Positions 36,417-44,943 of a DNA stretch of 64,000 bases are shown here, one piece after another. Location: the NCBI GenBank assembly GCA_964468185.1, contig CAYXTR010000003.1:62001-126000 (forward strand), in the 5' to 3' direction. The translations under genes were made by a program, and so were the position numbers. Each line of letters starts with the position of its first letter. The stretch's first letter is position 1. Below the pieces are notes generated by a model. That model did no database searches. It saw only the letters and a program-made list of their open reading frames with translations, and was not told where the DNA came from. The DNA comes from JANQFV01 sp964468185. Lineage in GTDB: Bacteria > Planctomycetota > Phycisphaerae > UBA1845 > Fen-1342.

Positions 36417-37514
36417 TCAACGCGCCGGGTCCTTCTCATCAAGCCAGGACGCCCCCCAGTCCGTGGCTGCCGCGAAATCGACGCCACCAGCCGCTTCGAA
36501 CACTGGACAGCCGCGCAATCTCTCCAGGTACGCTCCCGCCGAGAAATCCGGCCGGGGCTGACCGGGTTGCGGGAAGTAGTTCACGGTGAGCGGCTTCTGG
36601 AGGGCTTCGACCAGATCGGGACGTGAACCGAGATCTGCGGACGCGATGCGGGCGGGGCCATGCCCCCGTTTCCAGTTCAGGATCAGCACGCCGGCCAAAC
36701 AACCTTCCAGTTGCATGCGCCCCGGCTCGTAAACCTCCTCGACATGCACATCGTACTTCTGTTCGAGTTGCCAGAGATCGTCCGGCGGAAGCTGACGGAG
36801 GCGCTGTTGCTCTGATTCGGGAAGCAGCGCACGGAGCCGCTCGTCGTGCATGAGGGTTCCCGGGTTGACGCGCGGGTGCTTGGCCAGCCCGAGCATCTCG
36901 GTCGTGTCCGCCGGCCGGCGGATCAGCAGGCCGTCATTGGTCACGAAGTCAAAGCCCCGGCCGAGCAAGTGCAGTGCCAGCGTCGACTTGCCCGCGCCAG
37001 GAATACCAGCGATGGCAAGCCCGCGGCCGGCGCGCGCGACGCACGACGCATGGGCGAGGATGTAGCCGGCATCGATCTTCTGCTGCATGAAGCGATTGTT
37101 GATGAAGTTGATCACCTGGTTGAGATTGGCCAGCGACGGACCGATGGCCACACCATCGCGGTGTCCGAACAGAAACTGCATACCGGTAACGCGCTTGCGC
37201 AGGACGCGGCCATCCGCGAAGTCGAAGTATTCATCCTTGATACGTGTCTTACCGGCACGCGGCCGTAGAGGCGTATAGGGCAGGTCCGCCGGTTGCACCG
37301 GCGCTTCGATCACGTGCACGTGCAGGTCAGCGGACTGCTCGCCTGTTACGAACACGCGGTGATAGCTGCGCAGTGCGTCAAGAATGGTGTCGTCGTTGGC
37401 CGTCACGCGAATCGGCACGCCAGCCACCTTCACTGTCAGCGCGCAACGTGATGGGTAGCGCTGCAGCAGCGCGGCGCGGCGCTCGGCCAGTGATTCTCCG
37501 GTCACACTATGCAT
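36417..37514 (-). CDS. HprK-related kinase B
   Basis: This 365-residue protein resembles the C-terminal kinase domain of HPr kinase/phosphorylase. The P-loop is GIPGAGKSTLALHLL near residues 169-183, preceded by ILAHASCVARAGRGLAIA and followed by FDFVTNDGLLI. The HPr-binding N-terminal domain of true HprK is replaced by about 165 residues of different sequence. This matches what I recall as HprK-related kinase B of the GAK system; the substrate is unknown. The start at 37514 (MHSVTGESLAERR) overlaps the ATP-grasp gene by eight bases. The frame is open further upstream, but that part lies inside the ATP-grasp gene. Confidence 0.85.
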   Translation of the reverse strand: MHSVTGESLAERRAALLQRYPSRCALTVKVAGVPIRVTANDDTILDALRSYHRVFVTGEQSADLHVHVIEAPVQPADLPYTPLRPRAGKTRIKDEYFDFADGRVLRKRVTGMQFLFGHRDGVAIGPSLANLNQVINFINNRFMQQKIDAGYILAHASCVARAGRGLAIAGIPGAGKSTLALHLLGRGFDFVTNDGLLIRRPADTTEMLGLAKHPRVNPGTLMHDERLRALLPESEQQRLRQLPPDDLWQLEQKYDVHVEEVYEPGRMQLEGCLAGVLILNWKRGHGPARIASADLGSRPDLVEALQKPLTVNYFPQPGQPRPDFSAGAYLERLRGCPVFEAAGGVDFAAATDWGASWLDEKDPAR

Positions 37515-38400
37515 CACGCAGTTTCCCAAGGACGTAATCCGTGTAAAGACTGGCTGCATCAATCCCATTCGCCTCCCGCAGGCCCCGAAACCCGCCAAAC
37601 GCCGACACCTCGAAAACCACCGGCCCGTCGGCCGTCTCCGCAATGTCCACCGAGGTGAAGTCCAAGTCGAACACGGCCTGGGCCCGACCGGCGAGAGCAA
37701 TGATCTCCCGAGACGGTTCGTGCGGGCGGTACTTGCCGCCGCTGTGCGTCGTCGTGTTCCACGAATCACCACCGGCCACGCGGGCGTAGCAGGCCAGGTA
37801 CTCACCGCCCAGAAACGCAAGCCCCAGGTCGTGGCCGGGCAACGCGAGCTTGCGCTGAATGTACAGCACCGGATTTCCGGCAGCCTGAAAGCCGGCTATC
37901 TGCTCACGGACATCGTCCCCCGCTTTCACGATACACATGCCGCGCGCCTTCGAGGTGAACAGCGGCTTCAATACGGCTGCGCCAAACTCCGCGACTGCCG
38001 CCACTGCGGCATCCAGGCCCTCGGTCACGACGGTGTCCGGCATCGGGATGTCGGCCAGGCGCAGGGACACCGTGCACGCCAGCCGATCGAGCAATCGCAT
38101 GATCGACAAGGGTCGTGAGAAAACCCGCACGCCGCGGTCATTCAGGAAGTGCAGGACCTCGAGTCGATCGAGCAGCCGGGGGGAGTACTTTCGGCCCAAC
38201 TTCTTGACAATCAAAGCGTCGAAGGCGGTCAGATCATCTTCGCCATGTGTCACCCGTTCGTGAGCCAGATCGAGGTTGACATGTGCAAGGTTGATGAGAT
38301 GTCGGCGTCCGGTGCGTTCCGCGACCACGTCGGCGAGGCGGTTGGACGACCATCCGTCCGAAACACCGACAACACCGATTCGAGGTTGATGCTTGGCCAT
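37507..38400 (-). CDS. ATP-grasp protein of the GAK-type cluster
   Basis: This 297-residue ATP-grasp enzyme is related to RimK-type ligases. The N-terminal part begins RIGVVGVSDGWSSNRLADVV. The ATP-binding part includes GAAVLKPLFTSKARGMCIVK, and the metal-binding end is VVFEVSAFGGFRGLREANG. The reaction would be ATP-dependent joining of a carboxylate to an amine or thiol, but the substrate is unknown. ATG 38400 gives the usual length; the frame is open to 38466. The upstream PhoU-kinase gene ends 34 bases away and the downstream HprK-related kinase overlaps by eight bases, so the three are surely co-transcribed. Confidence 0.85.
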   Translation of the reverse strand: MAKHQPRIGVVGVSDGWSSNRLADVVAERTGRRHLINLAHVNLDLAHERVTHGEDDLTAFDALIVKKLGRKYSPRLLDRLEVLHFLNDRGVRVFSRPLSIMRLLDRLACTVSLRLADIPMPDTVVTEGLDAAVAAVAEFGAAVLKPLFTSKARGMCIVKAGDDVREQIAGFQAAGNPVLYIQRKLALPGHDLGLAFLGGEYLACYARVAGGDSWNTTTHSGGKYRPHEPSREIIALAGRAQAVFDLDFTSVDIAETADGPVVFEVSAFGGFRGLREANGIDAASLYTDYVLGKLRDA

Positions 38401-38434
38401 GGCGAGTGTGCCTGGGCTCCCCGGGGCTTGAAGG

Positions 38435-40075
38435 TCAGTAAAGCAGAATGCCGCTGGGGACCACAAACTCCGACCAGGTCCCTGGATTATTGAGCAGGCG
38501 TCGCAGCAGGTACACGGCGCGCTGGTGCATATTGCGTGCGAAGCGGCGGTTCAGCTCGAAACGGGTCGACGTCACGAACGAGCGTGTGAGCCCCAGCGCC
38601 AGGCGGGCTTCGAACGTCTCGTCCTGGTGCGCAGCGGCGAAGTCGCGGGCAAACTGCAGGCAGCGCAGCGTGACCGCCTCGAGCAAGACGCGTTTGCGCG
38701 GCGAGAAAATCGGCAACCGGAAATTGGACACCAGGAACACGGAGATGTCCTGCACATAGTCGAAATCGCGTGAACGATGCGTATCGACATAATGCAGCCG
38801 ATCCTCGCGCTGATTGTAGATGATATTGTCGATGTTGAAGTCGCCGTGGATAAAGACGCTGAATGGGGCGCGCAAGGTGACATCGAGGGAGCGGGCATGC
38901 TCGATCAACTCGCCAAAGGGGCGGGTAAGGAGGCCGCCGACCTGCACGCTGCGTCCGTCGAGCGTCGGGTGCAAGCGATAGACATCGTCGAGCCGGTCGT
39001 GGAGCTGCTGCATATAGTTAACCTGTACCGGGCCGGGCTGCAGCGTGTCTGTCCAAATACGGCGCTGGGTCTGCTCGAGCAGGTCGAGGGCGCGGTCGAT
39101 CACCTCGGCGTCACCGTTGAGAATGACGTCCTGCAACGTGACGCCGTCGAGGTACTGGAGCAGCAGAGCTGCGCCCCGCTCCTTCTCCTGGTATTCGACG
39201 ACCTGCGGCGCGAGCCCCGGCGCAACTTCGCTCCAGCGTTTGAGGCTCTCGCGTTCCTTCTGAAGCTTGTCCGGCCGGCCTTCCTTGAAGATCACCCGTT
39301 CCCGGCGATCGGCGGACGCGCCGTGCTCCATCGTACCGATGCGGGCGCCGGAGCGGGTGCCCCAGATGGAGGCCAGGCCGACATCCTGAATGGACTCGCG
39401 CAACTCCGGTGCGGCTTCGAGCGCTTCGTCAAGCACGCGGTATTGGTGTATCTTCAGCCGCTCTCCCAGCGCCGCGAGGATGATCGCCTCGCCGATGTTC
39501 TTCAGCGCGTCCCCCATGCGCTCCAAGTAGTGCAGCACGAAGAGCGTGGTGATGAGGTCACCGATTTCCGATGTGTTGCGCAGTGCGACCAGGATATCAT
39601 TGAGCTGCCGCTGATAAAGATGGTCGAGCTCATCCTCGATATACCCGATGCGCAACGCGAGTGAGGCATCGCGGTCGAACAAGGCCTTACCGACCGAGTC
39701 AAGCCCCTCGAGCATGCGATCGAAGTAGAAGCGATAGTTGAACCGCTGCAGGCGGGTGTGATCCTCCAGGTGCTGCGTCTGGCGGGCGATATTCGCGGAG
39801 AAGTCGGCGATGCGCTCCAGGTTGCTGGTGATGATGTTGAGGGCCCGCAGCATGTCGACCTTGCGACCCTCCTCGATCCGCTCCCGCGAGAGGATCTTGA
39901 AACACTCGTTTTCGATCATGCTCTTCTGCACGTCGATGTAGTCATCGCTGTCGCGAATGCGCTTGATCAGGTCCGGGCTGGGTCGGTCAAGCAGCGCGCC
40001 GGTCAACTCAAGCTGCTTACGCACCTGAACGATCATCAGGCGGAAATTGCGGGCCACAGCCTCATTGGTGAGCAT
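38435..40075 (-). CDS. PhoU domain / aminoglycoside-phosphotransferase-like kinase fusion
   Basis: This 546-residue protein has two parts. Residues 1-220 are helical with PhoU-like repeats (IENECFKILSRERIEEGRKV, ITSNLERIADFSANIARQTQ, TTLFVLHYLERMGDALKNIG), the last two being the metal-binding E-R-x-x-D type helices of PhoU. From about 250 on it is a protein-kinase-like phosphotransferase with catalytic loop FIHGDFNIDNIIYN (His410 onward) and metal loop YVDTHRSRDFDYVQDIS. PhoU domains bind multinuclear metal and regulate phosphate transport or histidine kinases. Fusion to a kinase suggests a sensor that phosphorylates a small molecule or a protein. Its neighbours are an amphi-Trp gene nine bases upstream and the ATP-grasp gene downstream. 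Confidence 0.82.
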   Translation of the reverse strand: MLTNEAVARNFRLMIVQVRKQLELTGALLDRPSPDLIKRIRDSDDYIDVQKSMIENECFKILSRERIEEGRKVDMLRALNIITSNLERIADFSANIARQTQHLEDHTRLQRFNYRFYFDRMLEGLDSVGKALFDRDASLALRIGYIEDELDHLYQRQLNDILVALRNTSEIGDLITTLFVLHYLERMGDALKNIGEAIILAALGERLKIHQYRVLDEALEAAPELRESIQDVGLASIWGTRSGARIGTMEHGASADRRERVIFKEGRPDKLQKERESLKRWSEVAPGLAPQVVEYQEKERGAALLLQYLDGVTLQDVILNGDAEVIDRALDLLEQTQRRIWTDTLQPGPVQVNYMQQLHDRLDDVYRLHPTLDGRSVQVGGLLTRPFGELIEHARSLDVTLRAPFSVFIHGDFNIDNIIYNQREDRLHYVDTHRSRDFDYVQDISVFLVSNFRLPIFSPRKRVLLEAVTLRCLQFARDFAAAHQDETFEARLALGLTRSFVTSTRFELNRRFARNMHQRAVYLLRRLLNNPGTWSEFVVPSGILLY

Positions 40076-40084
40076 ATCCAGCGG

Positions 40085-40366
40085 CTATCCCTTTCCGGCG
40101 TCGATGTGCAGCTCACCCTCATCAAGCGTCTCGGTGGGCGGATCCTCCCGCCAACTGACCTGCACGCGGACCCCCGAGCGATGCTTGCCCGAGCGCCCCT
40201 CCACTTTCAGACGCAACAGATCATGCGGCCGGAGGATTACCTCTTCGTCATCGGCCCGCAGTACCAGGCGCCCGGCCGCGAGGCCATCGGCGACCGCCCG
40301 CAGGTACGCCACGATCGATTCTTGATCCTGGAGTGATTCGTGACTGAATGTGTCTGACCTTGACAT
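40085..40366 (-). CDS. Amphi-Trp domain protein (second copy)
   Basis: This 93-residue protein has the same domain as the gene at 35973 but diverged: SIVAYLRAVADGLAAGRLVL, then VILRPHDLLRLKVEGRSG and the single-Trp strand VRVQVSWREDP, with an acidic tail. It sits between the PhoU-kinase gene (nine bases) and the PHP-like gene (25 bases). Its central place in the operon suggests that it is a structural or adaptor subunit of the system. Confidence 0.78.
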   Translation of the reverse strand: MSRSDTFSHESLQDQESIVAYLRAVADGLAAGRLVLRADDEEVILRPHDLLRLKVEGRSGKHRSGVRVQVSWREDPPTETLDEGELHIDAGKG

Positions 40367-40391
40367 GCGCGTGTACGCCCTCGGTCCGGCG

Positions 40392-41552
40392 TTAACCCAG
40401 CCGGGTCTTGTAATCCTCGATCATAGACTTCCGACTGGCGCCGGCAACGATGAGGCTCTTGCGGATGGACAGATCATCCCACGCCGGCTGCAAACCCAGC
40501 TCGCGGCTGGCCTTGGACGGATCCTGTCGGGCCGGCTCGATGACCTTCTCGCCGAAATGTGTATCGTCGCCCATGAAGATCAGCAGCGGCGGCTGGCCCT
40601 TGCGCTGGGTCGTATTCTGGCGATGCACGCAGTTGACGAGGAACTCGGTGTATTCGCGCGATTGCGGGTTCCAGACTTCGATGCCGTCGACGTCGTAGTC
40701 AGCCAACAGCACCGGCCAGAACTGCTCGGGGTGCGGAATGACAATACCGCCCTGCAACGACCGCACTTCCTCGATGATCTCAACCGTGCGGTAGAAATAC
40801 GTCAGCGAGAAATTCGCTTTGACAATCTTCTTGACGGCGTTGAGGAAGATCTGGGCATGGTTGATTACCCGCTCATCGTGATGGTCGCGCAATTGATCGA
40901 AGTAGAAGCGCAGTAGCTTGTTCTTGAGCATGTCCGGCGGCGTATCCGGCTCATTGCGTTCGATGAGCTTGCGCAACTTGAGGGCGTGCACGCGAACAAA
41001 CCGCACAAGGTCCTCTGAGGCGCCGGTCTTGGCCGCAGCCCGCTGCATACGTTCGTCAAAGTCAGGCTCGATCAGCGTATCGAGAAATTCGAAAAGCTGG
41101 CTGGCGCGATACTTGTACGTGTGGGCCAGCATGGCCTTGAACACGTCCGCCTTCTCAAGCCGCGGCGCGGCAAAGTGGATCAGCAATTGCACCTTGCGGT
41201 TAAACGGCTGCGAATAGCAATCCACCTCGACGCCCACGTAGCCGTTCAACTCGATGAGCACGTTGTGCTGGGTGGGAATGATCAGCTCGCTGTCGCGCCG
41301 CGGGAACATGGCGTCCACGCGCCGCATAATCAGGTTGAGCGGAATGAACTCCGGGTGCCAGTGGATTCCCAGAACGTGCTTTTGGCGCGGGTAGCTGGTG
41401 GGCGCCTCCACCACGCGTTCCACCTGCTCAGGCGTGAGCTCCGTTGCGGTGATGCGTTCATATGCACGCTGATCCCACTCGGTCAATTCCGGATCGAGGG
41501 CGGCCGGGTCAATATCGTCCTTCGAGTGGGTTGTGAGCTTGATCGGATTCAA
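40392..41552 (-). CDS. Possible PHP-type metallohydrolase of unknown function
   Basis: I do not recognise this 386-residue protein with certainty. Motifs resemble the PHP (polymerase and histidinol phosphatase) fold: GIHWHPEFIPLNLIMRRVD (HxHPE), GGIVIPHPEQFWPVLL (a late HPE), GIEVWNPQSREY and FMGDDTHFGEKV near the end (GxDxH). Those would supply metal ligands for a phosphoesterase. About 150 middle residues are helical and have no counterpart in small PHP enzymes. It is the first gene of the - strand operon. The start is TTG 41552 without a good ribosome-binding site, so the N-terminus is uncertain. Confidence 0.6.
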   Translation of the reverse strand: MNPIKLTTHSKDDIDPAALDPELTEWDQRAYERITATELTPEQVERVVEAPTSYPRQKHVLGIHWHPEFIPLNLIMRRVDAMFPRRDSELIIPTQHNVLIELNGYVGVEVDCYSQPFNRKVQLLIHFAAPRLEKADVFKAMLAHTYKYRASQLFEFLDTLIEPDFDERMQRAAAKTGASEDLVRFVRVHALKLRKLIERNEPDTPPDMLKNKLLRFYFDQLRDHHDERVINHAQIFLNAVKKIVKANFSLTYFYRTVEIIEEVRSLQGGIVIPHPEQFWPVLLADYDVDGIEVWNPQSREYTEFLVNCVHRQNTTQRKGQPPLLIFMGDDTHFGEKVIEPARQDPSKASRELGLQPAWDDLSIRKSLIVAGASRKSMIEDYKTRLG

Positions 41553-41700
41553 GAGGTCTACTCGTCTATGCGTTACACACGCCCCCGGTCGCCGATGCGG
41601 TCAGGGTCAGCCAACCCGCCACAGAAATTATATGGACAACCGCGCGATCTCCGCAATGGACCCGCTCGTCCGCTATACCCCGCAAAGCCGCGATTCGAGT

Positions 41701-41756
41701 ACGTAGCAGGCGGGTTCAGGCGCGCCAGCCGGCGACCAGAACCCGCCCTGCTACGT
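41701..41756. repeat. Long inverted repeat between pepF and the GAK-type operon
   Basis: ACGTAGCAGGCGGGTTC (41701-41717) pairs with GAACCCGCCCTGCTACGT (41739-41756) with one bulged base; the loop is 21 bases. It lies 20 bases beyond the stop of the peptidase gene. It has no T-tract, so it may be a mobile palindromic repeat or an mRNA 3' end element rather than a simple terminator. The rest of the 41553-41775 gap shows nothing else recognisable. Confidence 0.6.
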
Positions 41757-41775
41757 AACCCGGATTGTCCGTCGC

Positions 41776-43695
41776 CTAATGGGCCGCGGCCTGCGCGAGA
41801 TCCGTCTCCTCCAGCAGCACCTCCAGTTCCTCGCACAACTCACCGAAGAGGTTCATCGTCGCGTGGATGGGAGCCGGGGTGCTCATGTCCACGCCGGCCT
41901 CTTCCAGAATGTCAATCGGATAGTCGCTGCTGCCGGCCTTGAGGAAACCCAGGTAGGCGTCCAGCTTCTCCGGATCACCACTGAGCACGCGCTCGGCGAG
42001 GGCAACGGACGCACAGTAGCTGGTGGCGTATTTGTAGACGTAAAAGCCGCGGTAGAAGTGCGGAATGCGCAGCCAATAGCCGCTGACCTCTTCGTCGTGC
42101 TCATAAGCCGGCCCGTAGTACTGCGTGACGATGTCGCGGTAGATGCCGCTCATCGTGTCGTATGTGAGCGGTGCACCCTGCTCGGCCTGTTCGTGCAGGA
42201 TCATCTCGTACTCGGCCCACATCGTCTGCGTCATGACCGTGCCGCGGATCGATTCGAGCGCCAGGTTGACCAGGAAGAGTTGCCGCTCACGGTCACCCGC
42301 TACGCGGGCCTGCTCGCGCAGGTACTCACCCAGGATGATCTCGTTGCACGTCGAGGCCACCTCGGCCAGGAAGATCGGATAGTCCCCATAGACTGGCGGC
42401 TGATTGTGCTGGGTGAACCAGGTGTGCATGGAGTGGCCCATCTCGTGCGCCACCGTGAACATCTCGTTATACGTGTCATTGTAGTTCAGCAGGATAAAGG
42501 GGTGCGTCGCGTAAGTGCCCATGCTGTATGCGCCGCTGCGCTTACCCTGCGTTTCGTACACGTCGATCCAGCGGCTCGTGAAGGCCTTCTTCATCGGCTT
42601 GAGATACTCGGGCCCGAGCGGCTCCAGCCCGACCATGATCGTCTCGACCGCGTTGTCATAGCCAATCTGCGGCGGCTCGCCGGGTACCATCGGCACAAAC
42701 GTGTCATACAAATGGACCTTGTCGATCCCGAGGGCCTTGCGGCGAATCTCCATGTAGCGATGGAGCTTCGGCAGATGCTCGTGCATCGTCGCGATCAGGT
42801 TCTTGTAAACGTCAACAGGCACATTGTCCGGATTCAGCGCCGCGTGCAGAGCGCTGTCATAACCACGGGCCCGCGCGCGGAAGACATCGCCCTGGACCGA
42901 CCCCGCCAGCGTAGCCGCAATCGTGTTCTTGTACTTGAGGTACGCGCCCAGGGTGCCCTTGAAGGCGCGCTCACGCAAGACGCGGTCAGGCGATTGCATA
43001 TACAGCGAGTAGCGACCTTCGCTCAGTTCCACTTCGTCGCCATCAGGCCCCTCGATCGCCGGAAACTCCATATCCGCGTTGGTGAGCATCTCGAACGCCT
43101 GCCGTGGCGCGCTCGCCAACTTGCCGGTCATCGCCAGCAGTTCCTCCTCGCGCTCGCTCAGCACGTACTCCTGCTGACGGAGCAGGTCGTCAAACGCATG
43201 TTCATAAATGCGCAGATCGGGGTGCGTCCGGCACCAAGTCATGAGCTGGCCATCCGGCAGTGACAGAATCTCGGGGTCGAACCACGAAACGGCCTCACCC
43301 GACTTCACCGCCAGTGAATAGGACCGATCGAACATCGCCTGCGGTTCCGACGCTCGCGTGTCCTGGTCCTTGTAGAGCATCGCGTACGCAAAGACCTTCT
43401 CGAGCGTGGTCGAGAAGTCCTCCTGCAACTTCAGGAACCGGTGCAGATTCTCCGGTGACTTGCTCACCTCCCCTCTCATTCCGGCGAGTCGTTCCATCAT
43501 CTGCTCGCATTTCTGAAAATCACCCTCCCAGGCTTTCAGGTCGGTGTACATCGTGGTCAGATCCCACTTGTAGGCCTCGTCAATCTCACTGCGCTCCGGC
43601 AGCTTGCCACTGTCCTGCCCCAGCGCGGGCAACACGCCGACAATACCAATCAGCAATCCGACAATGAACCGAAATGAAAGACCGATGCGTTGCAT
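41776..43695 (-). CDS. pepF: Secreted M3-family oligoendopeptidase (PepF type)
   Basis: This 639-residue zinc metallopeptidase has the active-site motif VAHEMGHSMHTWF (His417, Glu418, His421), with a downstream Glu in FLAEVASTCNEI. The rest matches oligoendopeptidase F: KWDLTTMYTDLKAWEGDFQK near the start, then MFDRSYSLAVKSGEAVSWFD. The N-terminus, RIGLSFRFIVGLLIGIVGVL followed by PALGQ, is a signal peptide, whereas classical PepF is cytoplasmic. It therefore probably digests oligopeptides in the periplasm. ATG 43695 has GAGGA ten bases upstream; the frame is open further upstream, but that part does not look like protein. Confidence 0.92.
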   Translation of the reverse strand: MQRIGLSFRFIVGLLIGIVGVLPALGQDSGKLPERSEIDEAYKWDLTTMYTDLKAWEGDFQKCEQMMERLAGMRGEVSKSPENLHRFLKLQEDFSTTLEKVFAYAMLYKDQDTRASEPQAMFDRSYSLAVKSGEAVSWFDPEILSLPDGQLMTWCRTHPDLRIYEHAFDDLLRQQEYVLSEREEELLAMTGKLASAPRQAFEMLTNADMEFPAIEGPDGDEVELSEGRYSLYMQSPDRVLRERAFKGTLGAYLKYKNTIAATLAGSVQGDVFRARARGYDSALHAALNPDNVPVDVYKNLIATMHEHLPKLHRYMEIRRKALGIDKVHLYDTFVPMVPGEPPQIGYDNAVETIMVGLEPLGPEYLKPMKKAFTSRWIDVYETQGKRSGAYSMGTYATHPFILLNYNDTYNEMFTVAHEMGHSMHTWFTQHNQPPVYGDYPIFLAEVASTCNEIILGEYLREQARVAGDRERQLFLVNLALESIRGTVMTQTMWAEYEMILHEQAEQGAPLTYDTMSGIYRDIVTQYYGPAYEHDEEVSGYWLRIPHFYRGFYVYKYATSYCASVALAERVLSGDPEKLDAYLGFLKAGSSDYPIDILEEAGVDMSTPAPIHATMNLFGELCEELEVLLEETDLAQAAAH

Positions 43696-43932
43696 GATGT
43701 AAACGTCCTCTCGCGGGATGCCGCACGCGCGACCGCCGCGCCCCGCACACGTCGACGGCCATTCTGCCCGATCGCAGCCGCGACACTGAAACGCGATCGC
43801 AGCCCGATACGTGTACGCGTCACTATAACGCGCCGCTCCGCGGCCAGCGCTACCCGCACTTGGGCGTGCGGCGCATCGCACACAAGTCCGACAGGAATCA
43901 ACACTTCACGACAAACCCCGAGAGTGCAGCAC

Positions 43933-44943
43933 TTACTCCGCCCTCGGCTGAAGGCTGGCATAATCGATCAGGTCAACGTCGTTATCGCCATCGGCATCGA
44001 ATAGCGTTATGCACATGACGGGCACCGCAATTCCCTCGCCGCTGGGACCCCGCAGACACTCCGCGACGCAGGCGATATCGCCGTCGCAGCGGTCGGTCAG
44101 ATAAGCCTCCGCCATCCGATCGCCAAAAATCAACTCCCCCGCCGCAGAGAAATGTAACAGATCTTCAGCAACCGGCAGGTCATCCGTATTGATCATCCAG
44201 GTGTCTGGAACGCCTAAATCAACTGCCAATTGGGCGAGCCTCACGGCTTCAACGCCAGGCGACGGCAGGAATGGCTGGATCCGGCCGAAAACGAACGGCA
44301 AGTCTGCGACATCCACGTCGGCCCGCAACCGGGCAATGAAATTCGTCAGGTTCTCCTGGTACGCATTGGCCGCGTCTTCATTGAGCGCGTCCGACTCACC
44401 CTGCATCCAGAAGAATCCCACGACCTCGACGGTGTGGCCCTCGTTAACCAGATCTGTGATCGCAGAGTTAAGTCGATTCAGCATCTGCACATACAACGAT
44501 GTGGCCCCACCATCAGGATTCCACGGACCCACCAGACTGGCGCCGTTGAACGCGAACTTGAGCAAGGCAATATCATTAGGCAACACGTCGGCCAGATGGC
44601 GTCCCAGCGAGACCTCCGGCCCAAAACCACCACTGTCATCGAGGAACGTCGACCCACTCGCGTCTACCTGGAATTGGAGCGGGATCCACGCGTCCCCGGA
44701 CGAAATGCGCAGGGCCGGGTCGAGGATCGCGATGTTCGATCCCTCCTCGAACCAGAAGCGGATATCTGCCTGTGGCGTATAGAGTTCTGGCGGAAGCTCG
44801 TCAGCCGCCGCCCCGTAACCCAGGGCATTGGACTGCCCCGCCACAATGACCAGATTGACCGTTTCTCCGTAAACCGTAACAGTGGGCACAAGTCCTGCGA
44901 AGGAAAAGATCCAGTATCGAAACACAAGCGATCGAATAGGCAT
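43933..44943 (-). CDS. Secreted sialate O-acetylesterase-like enzyme with dockerin-like tail
   Basis: This 336-residue protein has a signal peptide (MPIRSLVFRYWIFSFAGLVP) and an SGNH/SASA domain. Its nucleophile box is IVAGQSNALGYG, followed by FFWMQGESDALNEDAANAYQ and the late catalytic pair in LLHFSAAGELIFGDRMA. Such enzymes remove acetyl groups from carbohydrates. The last 20 residues, LFDADGDNDVDLIDYASLQ, carry one calcium-binding loop and look like half of the dockerin-type repeat common at the C-terminus of planctomycete secreted proteins. The start is uncertain: ATG 44943 gives the best signal peptide, while codons at 44985 and 45006 are in frame; none has a clear ribosome-binding site. 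Confidence 0.82.
   Translation of the reverse strand: MPIRSLVFRYWIFSFAGLVPTVTVYGETVNLVIVAGQSNALGYGAAADELPPELYTPQADIRFWFEEGSNIAILDPALRISSGDAWIPLQFQVDASGSTFLDDSGGFGPEVSLGRHLADVLPNDIALLKFAFNGASLVGPWNPDGGATSLYVQMLNRLNSAITDLVNEGHTVEVVGFFWMQGESDALNEDAANAYQENLTNFIARLRADVDVADLPFVFGRIQPFLPSPGVEAVRLAQLAVDLGVPDTWMINTDDLPVAEDLLHFSAAGELIFGDRMAEAYLTDRCDGDIACVAECLRGPSGEGIAVPVMCITLFDADGDNDVDLIDYASLQPRAE

Noticed and set aside
41779..43263. Open + strand frame of almost 500 codons opposite pepF
   Set aside because: The - strand encodes the complete HExxH peptidase; the + frame is a mirror of it with no domain.
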